A stretch of 64,000 nucleotides of DNA from positions 62,001-126,000 of the forward strand of contig MWCO01000004.1 in NCBI GenBank assembly GCA_002070115.1, in the 5' to 3' direction. The stretch is from Deltaproteobacteria bacterium ADurb.Bin207 (GTDB lineage: Bacteria > Myxococcota_A > Polyangia > Polyangiales > Polyangiaceae). The number at the start of each line of letters is the position of its first letter. Position 1 is the first letter of the stretch. The notes below the pieces were generated by a model. The model saw only the letters and a list, made by a program, of their open reading frames with translations. It did no database searches and was not told the origin of the DNA. A program made the position numbers and the translations under genes. Shown piece after piece: positions 9,407 to 17,748 of the stretch.

Positions 9407-10081
9407 ATGGAACCGGTACAGGGGTTTGATGTCCAGCGAATGCCTCTCGGATTGACCGCACGGGAGTTGGCGCAAGACGAAATGATTCTGAGAGCCGCGA
9501 TCGAACAAGATCCCACCAATGTTCAGAATCACCTGACGCTTGGGAAAACCTATTATTGGCACGGTCAAATCGACGAGGCCATCGACTCGTTTCAGCGGGC
9601 ATTACAAATCGACGACCGCGATCCGGCCGCGTTTTACCACCTGGGAATCTGCCATTTTCGCGCGGCTCGATTCACCCAAGCAGAAAAAGCCCTCGCCAAA
9701 GCGATTGCCTTGCACCCTCGTTTTGTCATGGCGCACTATTGGCTCGGTATCACCGCGTATCACCAAGGAAAATATGAAGAGGCGCTTGGTTGTTTCGAGA
9801 CAATCTGCCGGGAAAGCCCCGAGTCGATGATCGCTCACTACCACGCAGCCCTCGCGTGCATGTCTATGGGCAACTGGGCTCTGGTCCGACAACACCTGGA
9901 GATCCTTAGGGAAAACGGTAATACGAGCACGCGAGTGTTTCTCTATCTCGGTCGTGCCTATCGGCGTATGAATCGCCCGACGGAAGCCATCCAGGTGCTG
10001 CGAAAAGGATTGTCCCTATATCCACGAGACGAATTGCTCAAGGAAGCCTTGGCCGAGCTGACGGATGTCCAGGACCCCTAG
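9407..10081 (+). CDS. Tetratricopeptide repeat protein
   Basis: The 224 residues are almost entirely TPR helices: units such as NHLTLGKTYYWHGQIDEAI, AAFYHLGICHFRAARFTQAE and AHYWLGITAYHQGKYEEAL follow the W/LG-Y-A-P spacing of 34 residues, about five repeats. There is no signal peptide or membrane segment, so it is likely a cytoplasmic scaffold. A purine-rich GGAAAGGG precedes the ATG by about ten bases. It converges on the radical SAM gene downstream, with only 23 bp between stops. The partner is unknown. Confidence 0.85.
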   Translation: MEPVQGFDVQRMPLGLTARELAQDEMILRAAIEQDPTNVQNHLTLGKTYYWHGQIDEAIDSFQRALQIDDRDPAAFYHLGICHFRAARFTQAEKALAKAIALHPRFVMAHYWLGITAYHQGKYEEALGCFETICRESPESMIAHYHAALACMSMGNWALVRQHLEILRENGNTSTRVFLYLGRAYRRMNRPTEAIQVLRKGLSLYPRDELLKEALAELTDVQDP

Positions 10082-10104
10082 CCGTTGCGCGACCGTCCAA
10101 CCAT

Positions 10105-11529
10105 TCATCTCCATGCTTTGCATGCGAACGATGATATCCCGATGGTTAGCGACCGTTTCAGCTCTTGCACCGCATATCTCGCTAGCGTGACATTCGCTTC
10201 CCGCACGATCCGTTTCCCGAACTCAGCAACATAATGTGGACGAAAATAGACTCGTCGCATCAAGGCTCGCTTCGCCGCCACCAAATCCTCACGGCCATTC
10301 GTCCACGGTAATCTTATCCAGGGAACTTCCGAAGATGACGCGGACCAATCGCCCTCGAGCGTGCCTTGCCGCTTGGCCTGTTCGTATACATCGGTTCCCG
10401 GGTAAGGAATCAAGATGGAAACCCCGGCGGTCGTCGGCTTTAGTTCGATAATGAGATCCGCCGTTTGAGCGATGGTTTGCCGTGTTTCCCCGGGATACCC
10501 CACGATCCAGCTCGTGTGACAAGCCATTCCTTCATCGAGTATCAGACGGACAGCGCGACGGATTTGCGCTGGCGTGATTCTTTTGTTCATGGCTTTCAGC
10601 AGGGACGCCGAACCCGATTCAGCGCCAAGACTGACCTGATACACTCCTGCTCGACGACAGGCCGCCATCAACTTCTCCGTGACGGCATCGGCGCGAGACT
10701 TGATTCGAAGGGCCAATCCGAAACGTTGCAGGCGAATTCGATCGAGTAGCTCGAACGCACGAGCCTCCGACGCCGTGAAGTTGTCATCGAGGATCTCGAC
10801 GGTTCGAACGCCCCTGGAGCGAAGCCGCTCCAGTTCATCGAGACAGGCATCGATGCCGCGATAACGAATACGATTCGTCGCATTCGAACAAAACTTGCAT
10901 TGATGGGGACAACCGCGGCTCGTGATCAAGCAATCGATGTGTCGATCGGCAACGAGCAAAGCGTAGTACCGATGCCGCGCATAGAGATCTTCGAGCCGAT
11001 GACGAGCGGGCAATGGTAAGCTATCGAGCTTATTGATATTTTCTACGGGAAGGCACGTGGTCGACGATCTTGTCCAAAGCCCAGGAATGGTCGTGCAACG
11101 CAAAGCATCGTCGACGATCGCGCGCGCAAGCGACACGATCGAGCGCTCTGCTTCGCCAGCGAGAACGAAGTCCACCGACGGTATTTCTCGAAACACCCAT
11201 GATGGAGATACCGTGGCTTGCGGGCCTCCAGCGACAATCGGGATATGCGGACAACGATTTCGGATAGTGGCCAAACATCGGGCACAGCTTTCGGCTGTTT
11301 CCGCGTAGATCGGCATCCCCACCAGGTCGGGGGCGAAGGCTTCCACACGCTTTGCGCAGGCATCGTGCGACAGCCCCGCCGCGTTAGCATCCATGACGTC
11401 GACCTGCGCACCTGCCGATTCGAGGCTGGCTGCGAGATACAACAGCCCCATGGGAGGAAAGCACTTCTGTGGGATCTGCTGCGCATAGGTGGCTGGAGGA
11501 TTCACAAGGGTCACACGAGGCGTTTTCAT
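10105..11529 (-). CDS. B12-binding-domain radical SAM protein
   Basis: The N-terminal 150 residues resemble the cobalamin-binding Rossmann domain of BchE/HpnP-like enzymes (VTLVNPP, PPMGLLYLAA, VAGGPQAT). The DxHxxG histidine motif is absent, as in many radical SAM members of this class. The radical SAM core starts at about 195 with C207, C211 and C214 in the canonical Cx3Cx2C spacing (RGCPHQCKFC). Such enzymes methylate or rearrange lipids, cofactors or natural products; the substrate cannot be told. Its ATG lies inside the ATGA that ends the upstream DUF362 gene, so the two are translationally coupled. Confidence 0.88.
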   Translation of the reverse strand: MKTPRVTLVNPPATYAQQIPQKCFPPMGLLYLAASLESAGAQVDVMDANAAGLSHDACAKRVEAFAPDLVGMPIYAETAESCARCLATIRNRCPHIPIVAGGPQATVSPSWVFREIPSVDFVLAGEAERSIVSLARAIVDDALRCTTIPGLWTRSSTTCLPVENINKLDSLPLPARHRLEDLYARHRYYALLVADRHIDCLITSRGCPHQCKFCSNATNRIRYRGIDACLDELERLRSRGVRTVEILDDNFTASEARAFELLDRIRLQRFGLALRIKSRADAVTEKLMAACRRAGVYQVSLGAESGSASLLKAMNKRITPAQIRRAVRLILDEGMACHTSWIVGYPGETRQTIAQTADLIIELKPTTAGVSILIPYPGTDVYEQAKRQGTLEGDWSASSSEVPWIRLPWTNGREDLVAAKRALMRRVYFRPHYVAEFGKRIVREANVTLARYAVQELKRSLTIGISSFACKAWR

Positions 11530-12740
11530 CGAAGAACCTTGGAAAGATCGATACCTTCAGCACGACGAGAAAAAATCGCTCGCATTCCGAAAGGCACCTC
11601 GAGCTTGATCGCCCCATGAGGGCAAGCCGCGCGGCACGCAAAGCAACGAATGCATTGTGAGGTAATTTCGATACGTTTACCGACGATACGCATGGCGTCG
11701 GTAGGACAAACGTCGATGCACGCTCGCGTACCGTGGCATCTCCGTGGATCGTGCCAAGGCCTCACGATCCGTTCGCGAAACCAATAATGGCCCGTGTGGA
11801 CGGGCCAGTACTTGTCTTTCCACCCAGCCACCGCGGACTCCAGGGGGACAGCAGCGTGGATTGCATTCCTGTCGCCTACGATTTCCACATCCTCCAGATG
11901 ACAAGGCCCCAAACGTCGCTGAAAAGCGGCGAGAACGGTGGACAGACTGTGACGATCGGCGTCGATCAATTGGCTACAAACGAGATCCGTGGCGAATAGA
12001 TCACGCGAGGCGATGATGAGACCAAGATCCCGCCGTCGTGGCCCCTCGCTCGCGCCTTTTCGCTCTTGTGCCCACACGGCATCGACCACGGTGCCCGACA
12101 AGTGAACTCCTTTGCGTACCAAGGTCTCCGCGAGGTCCAGCAGCGCATGCGACAATGGCAACGCGGAAGGACGACGAACGTGAAGGGCGCATTTGGTCGC
12201 GCCGGGCAACAACCCCATCAAGTTTTTGATGGAGCACGACATCCCCGTCAGCGAGTGTGTTTTGAGCTTGGGAACCTGCACGACGTGCTGCACGTCGAAC
12301 AGAATGCGGGGCACCCAGATTTCATGAGTTGCCGATCCTGTTGAGCTGATCTTCTCGAAAGGCCCCGCATCCAGGTTGATCGTTTTGCCTCCCACGGCAC
12401 GAACCGCCGGGGCCATACCTGACCCTTCGAGCACTTCCGCCGTAAGCCCCAGCAATCCCGATGAATCCCCCACCCATACTTCGCACCCCATCGCCATCAA
12501 CACGCGGGTCAGACTTGCCACGATCGACGGATGGGTAGCATCCGCTCGATCGGCAGCGGTTGCCTTCATCATATTCGGCTTCAGCAGCACGCGACTGTTA
12601 CGCAGAACATCAGAAAGCCCCGTGTCCGTCAGCAGTTGACTCAACACGCCGTCGCAATCGTCGTACGACGAGCATCGTCGTACAGCCACGCGGAAAGGCG
12701 ATGTTGGCGAATCCTGCGTCATCCATCTTGTTGCTATCAT
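11526..12740 (-). CDS. DUF362 protein with C-terminal 2[4Fe-4S] ferredoxin-like domain
   Basis: Residues 15-310 match the DUF362 pattern (LLKPNMMKA, GDSSGLLG, PKLKTHSLTGMSCSIKNLMG). The last 70 residues hold two cluster motifs. The second, C363-x2-C366-x2-C369-x3-C373-P, is complete. The first has C335, C341 and C345-P but threonine (T338) where the second ligand should be, so that site could hold only a [3Fe-4S] cluster or use another ligand. The gene overlaps the radical SAM gene by four bases; the ferredoxin part may supply electrons to that enzyme, which is inference from coupling. Confidence 0.85.
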   Translation of the reverse strand: MIATRWMTQDSPTSPFRVAVRRCSSYDDCDGVLSQLLTDTGLSDVLRNSRVLLKPNMMKATAADRADATHPSIVASLTRVLMAMGCEVWVGDSSGLLGLTAEVLEGSGMAPAVRAVGGKTINLDAGPFEKISSTGSATHEIWVPRILFDVQHVVQVPKLKTHSLTGMSCSIKNLMGLLPGATKCALHVRRPSALPLSHALLDLAETLVRKGVHLSGTVVDAVWAQERKGASEGPRRRDLGLIIASRDLFATDLVCSQLIDADRHSLSTVLAAFQRRLGPCHLEDVEIVGDRNAIHAAVPLESAVAGWKDKYWPVHTGHYWFRERIVRPWHDPRRCHGTRACIDVCPTDAMRIVGKRIEITSQCIRCFACRAACPHGAIKLEVPFGMRAIFSRRAEGIDLSKVLR

Positions 12741-12797
12741 GCGATGAATTGCGGTGCAATTCGCCCTACGAAGCCGCGTCGCCCGCAGCGTTCGCTT

Positions 12798-13751
12798 TCA
12801 GTTCCACGGCACGAAGACGACGACCGGCCTATGATCGGAGGTTTTCGTGGTCGGAACATGCGCTTGCGTAGGGGACGGCCAGTTGTTTCCCAGAAAGATA
12901 TAATCGATTCGCTTGGTGGGGGTATCCACGGGAAATGTGAAGCCTTGGCCACTGGATTCGAGCCATGCATCGTTCATTGCCGAAGCCAGAGACTTCATTT
13001 CCTCATCACCTGGTTGCGCGTTCATGTCGCCCATGAGCACTGCGAATCCCTCCGACCCGAGGTCCTCGAGGATCTCGCTGACCTGAGTTTTTCGTTCGCC
13101 TGCCGTAAGACCAAGATGCGTCACCCCCACGGGCAGCAAGGCATGCTCTGTCAGCACATCGACGCGCATGAGGATACGCTGCTCGCCAGTGGATGACAGC
13201 AAGCGTTTGCTGGTCGACACGATGGGAAAACGGCTGAGAACGGCAAGGCCATAGTAGCCACCGCTCGAAAACGTGAGGGAAAATTGAAAAGCAGCCGCCA
13301 TTCCCGTACGCTGGGACAGCACGCGAGGCTGGTCGACATGGCCGCTTCGTTGCGCATCGACATCGACTTCTTGCAGTCCGACGATGTCCGGATTCTCATT
13401 TCGAATCGCTTCCGCAATCGCATCGAGACTCGCGTTAGCCCCATGTTGGATATTGAACGTCATGAAGCGCAGCCCATCGGGTGATGAGGCTTCCGGCAAG
13501 GCTGACTCCGCGGGAGCGTCTGATCCCGACGCGGCTTCGCCTCCCTCCGAGGTATCCGTATCCGGACTTGCTTCTATCGACGTTTCATACGATGAATCCG
13601 TTGGATCCACCTGCGAATCGTATGTACTTGCTTCGGGAGACACGCACGAGGGAGCTGCGGAACATTGGGGATCGTTATCCGAGGAGCAAGCGCCTAAGCC
13701 AAACGATGACAGAAGCAAGATGGAAAGCAGGCACGAAGGTTTTCGCATCAT
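12798..13751 (-). CDS. Endonuclease/exonuclease/phosphatase (EEP) family lipoprotein
   Basis: A signal peptide ends in lipobox GLGAC. An acidic Ser/Asp/Glu-rich tether of about 60 residues follows, then an EEP fold of about 220 residues. The metal and catalytic signatures are visible: TFNIQHG, the metal glutamate in VGLQEVD, MGDMNAQPGD, RIDYIF and SDHRPVV. Families of this fold include DNases, sphingomyelinases and inositol phosphatases; being surface-anchored, it may act on extracellular DNA or phospholipids. Two adjacent ATGs (13751, 13748) serve as start. The gene stands alone, divergent from the membrane protein downstream. Confidence 0.87.
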   Translation of the reverse strand: MMRKPSCLLSILLLSSFGLGACSSDNDPQCSAAPSCVSPEASTYDSQVDPTDSSYETSIEASPDTDTSEGGEAASGSDAPAESALPEASSPDGLRFMTFNIQHGANASLDAIAEAIRNENPDIVGLQEVDVDAQRSGHVDQPRVLSQRTGMAAAFQFSLTFSSGGYYGLAVLSRFPIVSTSKRLLSSTGEQRILMRVDVLTEHALLPVGVTHLGLTAGERKTQVSEILEDLGSEGFAVLMGDMNAQPGDEEMKSLASAMNDAWLESSGQGFTFPVDTPTKRIDYIFLGNNWPSPTQAHVPTTKTSDHRPVVVFVPWN

Positions 13752-13821
13752 GTTTTCATCATGCCTCGCTTTGATGTGAGGTCAATACAAGGATACGAGC
13801 CATACCTACGACCGAACGGCG

Positions 13822-14898
13822 ATGGTATGCTGGGCCATGCCCTCCAGGGATCGCCCGGATATGAATGATAAGAGCGAAGGTGCGCCACGGAGGGATATCG
13901 TCCGTTCCCCAAGGCCGTGGGCTGGATTTGCCACGAGCATCGTTTTGTCGATCGCGATTTTGTTGTGGCTGTGGCATCGCCATGCGCTGGTCTGGACATC
14001 GCTGAAGACGCGCTGGGCAACGGCGGATCATGCGTTATTGGTTGCCGTATTCGGAGGTTCCGCAGCGTTTCACATTGCGGCTGGTGCCTTCAAGCTACAT
14101 CGAGTTCTCCGTTCGATGGGCGTTGACATACGGTGGAATGAGACATTGAGGGTACGCCTCGGCGCGGGTCCGGTTCGCGCATTCCTCCCCTTTTCCACCG
14201 GTGAAATCATCCACGTGCTGTATTTTCGCGCCCGGAAGCGAATGACCGTGGCCGACACATCAGGGATTATGATCTTCGACAAGAGCATGAACCTGATCGG
14301 ATCTTTGTGGTGGTTGGCGCTAGGAATTTTCCTCGCCTCCGAACCTCGGATTCAGCTCGGAATCTTACGGCAAGCTTCATCAGTTCCCGTAGCATTGATA
14401 GCGGCGTTGCTTGCTGTCAGCTTCATCATCGTTTTCATTCCTTCCATCCATCGCCATGTCGCGGATGCAGCCATGATCATTCACCCGCGGGTGGGCGAGA
14501 TCGTATCCGGAATGCTTTCTCCTTTTCGTCAGCTCCACACCGTGCAAAAAATCGAGTTATTGATTTACGGCGTTGTGTTTCAGCTACGTCCTATTGTCGT
14601 CTGCTTTTTTTTGCTTCGAAGTCTTGCTGTGCCGGTTCGGTGGGTGGATACGTTGCTTGCCGCGAGCGCTGCGGTTTGCGCCGGGTATTTGCCGGGATTT
14701 GTCGTGGGATCAGGACCTCGGGAAACTGTGCTCGTCGAAGCTTTCGGCGCGGCTTACGGTCCCGTGGAGGCAATATTTTTGGGGGGACTGCTGATGACTT
14801 TCGCGGTCAATGTCTTCCCTGCCCTGCTCGGCCTTCCTTGGACAGTCTGGTTCCTGCGGCGCTTGCGACGCTCTGATGTGACAGGGAGGAAGGGGTGA
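13822..14898 (+). CDS. Flippase-like integral membrane protein (LPG synthase TM / UPF0104 family)
   Basis: About eight hydrophobic segments and the conserved pieces RVRLGAGPVRAFLPFSTGE, FDKSMNL and GSGPRETVLVEAFG place it in the lysylphosphatidylglycerol synthase transmembrane-like family, often found in polysaccharide or glycolipid loci. Three in-frame ATGs (13822, 13837, 13861) compete; 13861 has an AGGGAT before it, so the first 13 residues are doubtful. Its TGA overlaps the GTG of the radical SAM gene (GTGA), which starts an apparent plus-strand operon to 19464. Lipid-linked substrate movement is a reasonable guess. Confidence 0.75.
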   Translation: MVCWAMPSRDRPDMNDKSEGAPRRDIVRSPRPWAGFATSIVLSIAILLWLWHRHALVWTSLKTRWATADHALLVAVFGGSAAFHIAAGAFKLHRVLRSMGVDIRWNETLRVRLGAGPVRAFLPFSTGEIIHVLYFRARKRMTVADTSGIMIFDKSMNLIGSLWWLALGIFLASEPRIQLGILRQASSVPVALIAALLAVSFIIVFIPSIHRHVADAAMIIHPRVGEIVSGMLSPFRQLHTVQKIELLIYGVVFQLRPIVVCFFLLRSLAVPVRWVDTLLAASAAVCAGYLPGFVVGSGPRETVLVEAFGAAYGPVEAIFLGGLLMTFAVNVFPALLGLPWTVWFLRRLRRSDVTGRKG

Positions 14899-15911
14899 AT
14901 CTGCGAGCACGAGCGGCTTTGGGTCGTGCTGTCTTACGCTACCGATTTCTTGGTATTCGTACCCCCATCGCCATTGCCTGGTTGGTGACAGGCCGATGCA
15001 CCGCCTGCCGTAGCTATTGTCGTTGGAAAAGCGAGCGCGACACGAACGAACTGGGTACGACCGCCGCCCTGGAACTCATCGAAGAGATGGCCGAAGCCGG
15101 TGTGCTCATGATCTCGTTTACGGGCGGCGAGCCGTTGCTGCGTGACGATATTGGGCTGCTGATTCATCGGGTCAAATCCAAGGGGATCGTTTGCAAGCTC
15201 AATACCAACGGTGATCTCGTGTTGCGCCGTATCGACTCGTTACGCTCCCTCGATTTGCTGCAAATTAGTCTTGATGGGCCCGCTAAGCTGCACGACCCGT
15301 TGCGGGGAAGAGGAAGCGCCGACCGGGCTTCGAACGCGGTACGGCGCGCGCATCAAGAAGGCATTCCGGTTCAGGTCATTACATGCCTCACGCGTTACAA
15401 TCTCGATCGGCTGGATGAGGTGCTTGCCTACGCAAAGGCCCTGGATGTTCGTCTACACGTCCAACCCCTTGCCTGAACGCAAGAAGGCAAAAACTTTCCC
15501 ACGACACGACAGCTAGTCGATGCGTTGGACTCTTTGATCAGGACGCGAAAACAACGCCATCATTTGGCAGATTATCTAGCCACCACGTCGAGTGAGCTTC
15601 GGCACTACCGGGCGATGTACTCTCAGGGCTTGCGAGGTTGCCACTGCGCCGTGGTTACCGCCACGCTGCTGCCCGATGGCAGCATGATATTTTGTAGCAG
15701 CGGGCGGGAGTTCACCGCTTATGACACGAAAACACTTGGGTTTTCCGGAGCGTTTGCGAAGCTGAGGCCGCCGATTTGCGATGGATGCACCTGTGTGGGA
15801 AAGCTTCGCATATCCAAGGTATGCGACCTCGACCCCGCCGTGATTTGGGATCTCGTCGTACAACGAGGGTTGAAAGCCTCGCAGCAAGGTAAAAAGGGAA
15901 GATGGGACTGA
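14895..15911 (+). pseudogene. Radical SAM/SPASM-like gene interrupted by an in-frame TGA
   Basis: One reading frame codes for a radical SAM protein of about 338 residues, broken only by TGA at 15474-15476 after HVQPLA; the frame resumes at once with TQEGKNFPTTRQ and runs to a TGA at 15909-15911. The first part has the core (SFTGGEPLLRDD, KLNTNGD, LQISLDGP). The second part has SPASM-like cysteines (CHCAVV, MIFCSS, CDGCTCVG). The iron-sulfur motif is also odd: C35-x2-C38-x3-C42 instead of Cx3Cx2C. Neighbours use TGA as a normal stop, so recoding is not global. Likely a nonsense mutation, sequence error or rare readthrough; selenocysteine is unlikely, as only a weak 5-bp hairpin follows. Confidence 0.75.
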
Positions 15912-16318
15912 TTGCGCTCGATCTGAATCCGACACCGAAGCAGGTTCGCATTTTTGGAAGCGTGGGAATCCCTTTGACCCTGGGCATTCTTGGGTTGGCC
16001 GGTGGAACACATTTCGAGAGTTCATCTAATGCTCTATTTCTTGGGGTCCTTGCCGTGGGGGCGATCGGCTCGAGCTGGCTTTATCCACCCGTCATACGAA
16101 TTCTGCTCCTTGGATTTCGCCTATCGACCTATCCCATCGCGCTGGTTTTCGCCCATATTACGCTCGCCGCTTTTTTTTTCTTGGTCCTTACGCCCTTGGG
16201 TCTACTCGTTCGATGGCTCCACGGCGATCCGTTGTCCCGACGATGGGATCCTTCGAGTTCGAGCTATTGGACGGCTTGTACGTCATCGGCACCGCGCCGT
16301 TATCTTCGTCCTTATTGA
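15902..16318 (+). CDS. SxtJ family membrane protein
   Basis: The 138-residue protein begins with DLNPTPKQVRIFG, the hallmark of the SxtJ family, followed by three or four membrane segments and the C-terminal DPLSRRWDPSSSSYW typical of the family. The gene overlaps the radical SAM frame by 10 bp. In other bacteria SxtJ genes sit beside a DUF5989 gene, an SGNH hydrolase and often a carbamoyltransferase; the first two partners follow here, but no carbamoyltransferase is in the window. The biochemical role is not known. Confidence 0.82.
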   Translation: MGLIALDLNPTPKQVRIFGSVGIPLTLGILGLAGGTHFESSSNALFLGVLAVGAIGSSWLYPPVIRILLLGFRLSTYPIALVFAHITLAAFFFLVLTPLGLLVRWLHGDPLSRRWDPSSSSYWTACTSSAPRRYLRPY

Positions 16319-16389
16319 ACCGTTTTTTTCTGCGCCTTGCGATCGACGGCGCAGCGAGCATCCGCCACAAACGCTATGCTGATCGAGTC

Positions 16390-16584
16390 ATGTCGGATCC
16401 CAATAACGATTTCGAGGCGCTTTCCCGGCAATCCCGCGGAGGCTTTTTGTCGGACGTGTGGGATCTGTTGCGACACAGCAAGCGCTGGTGGCTCACTCCC
16501 ATCGTTTTCATTCTGGTCCTTTTCGGCGCCATTCTGGCTCTTGGCGCGTCGGGCGCCGCGCCATTCCTCTACACATTGTTTTGA
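16390..16584 (+). CDS. DUF5989 family small membrane protein
   Basis: The 64-residue protein has an amphipathic N-terminus (FLSDVWDLLRHSKRWWLTP) and one membrane segment (IVFILVLFGAILALG) ending in APFLYTLF, the pattern of the DUF5989 family. The ATG at 16390 gives the usual short form; the frame is open upstream to 16213, but that part reads as an unrelated extension. It lies 71 bp after SxtJ and two bases before the SGNH hydrolase gene, matching the common SxtJ-DUF5989-SGNH order. Function is unknown. Confidence 0.82.
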   Translation: MSDPNNDFEALSRQSRGGFLSDVWDLLRHSKRWWLTPIVFILVLFGAILALGASGAAPFLYTLF

Positions 16585-16586
16585 GC

Positions 16587-17699
16587 ATGGGCCTGCATCA
16601 TCACCATAAGCGTCACAAACTGCTCCTAGCGATGATCGCAGGATTGATCACCCTGCTGGGGGTTGAAGCAATCAGCAGGTGGTGGCTTGAAGGCAACGTG
16701 ATAAAAACCATCGAAATACCAACGGAAAAGGGACCAATCCGACCAGACGACCGCTTCGGATTCGTTCTTGCTCCTGGCGATTACGATGGCACGCACATCA
16801 ATCGTATCGGTCTTCGAGGTCCGGAGATCGAGGAACACAAACGCGCGGAATGCATCCGCATTCTGATGCTTGGCGGTTCCACCACCTATGGCAATACCGT
16901 ATCGACCGAAGAAGCCTACCCGGCCGTCGTGCAACATCTATTGCGGCAAACGAATCCCCACCGCTGCATCGAAGTCATCAATGCTGGGGTATCTGGCGCT
17001 TACTCTTATCATCACCTGGTTCGCTACCAGCATCTTTACAGCGCGCTTCGTCCAGACATCGTGACGATGTACATCGGATGGAACGACTACGCGGGTTATC
17101 TTTGGCAGCGAGGAGATTGGAAAGCCGATAGTCTGGCCGTCAACTCGCTCATCATCGATGTCGGTTCGATACCGATGGCGTTGCTACGGCGCAGTTCCGC
17201 CGCTCGAATCGCGTATACGTCCTACAAGCGGGCAAGCTTTCGTCAGGCGCTATCCGAACTATCCTCCTGTACGGATGTGGCAGCAGCTCTTCGTCCGGCA
17301 ACCGAAGGGTTGCATCACAACCTGGCGCGTCTCATCGAGCTAGTACAACGCGATGGCGCGAAGGTGCTTCTGATCAAGTTTCCTTATGTGCTTCGGGACG
17401 ACCAGATCAAGCAAGACCTGGAACTTCTTTCGACGATGGACGTGCCTGGCAGGATCGAATCGATGCTTCCGATGGTACGTTTCGAGCCTAGCATGCCGAC
17501 ACTGGCGGCCTCGGTCATGGATCGACTCGCGCAGGAAAAACGAGTGGGTGTGGTGGATTGTCGGACCGTGTTTTACGATCTATCGCTAGAAGAACGCCTC
17601 GATCGATTCGATGATGCGATACATCCGAACGCCAAGGGATACGCGTTGATCGGCAAGTGTGTGGCGGACGCGATCGAGCCTTGGATCGCCGTTCCCTGA
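16587..17699 (+). CDS. SGNH/GDSL-family hydrolase with N-terminal membrane anchor
   Basis: After a His-rich start (HHHHKRHK) a membrane segment at about residues 12-30 anchors a periplasmic SGNH domain. Block I is LMLGGSTTYG (nucleophile S98), block II VINAGVSGAYS, block III YIGWNDY, and block V DDAIHPNAKGY gives the catalytic Asp and His. This suggests an esterase or acyltransferase acting on a surface glycan (acetyl transfer or removal). ATG 16587 is only two bases after the DUF5989 stop; the frame is open further upstream but overlaps that gene. With the flippase, SxtJ and DUF5989 genes it forms one apparent operon. Confidence 0.85.
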   Translation: MGLHHHHKRHKLLLAMIAGLITLLGVEAISRWWLEGNVIKTIEIPTEKGPIRPDDRFGFVLAPGDYDGTHINRIGLRGPEIEEHKRAECIRILMLGGSTTYGNTVSTEEAYPAVVQHLLRQTNPHRCIEVINAGVSGAYSYHHLVRYQHLYSALRPDIVTMYIGWNDYAGYLWQRGDWKADSLAVNSLIIDVGSIPMALLRRSSAARIAYTSYKRASFRQALSELSSCTDVAAALRPATEGLHHNLARLIELVQRDGAKVLLIKFPYVLRDDQIKQDLELLSTMDVPGRIESMLPMVRFEPSMPTLAASVMDRLAQEKRVGVVDCRTVFYDLSLEERLDRFDDAIHPNAKGYALIGKCVADAIEPWIAVP

Positions 17700-17748
17700 G
17701 GGATTCTCATTCTTGCCTCGAATCGATGCGCCGACTCGTGCATGATCG

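Noticed and set aside
15474-15498. Selenocysteine insertion at the in-frame TGA
   Set aside because: Only a 5-bp hairpin with a CAAAAA loop follows; no SECIS-like loop seen and the residue is not at a known Sec position.
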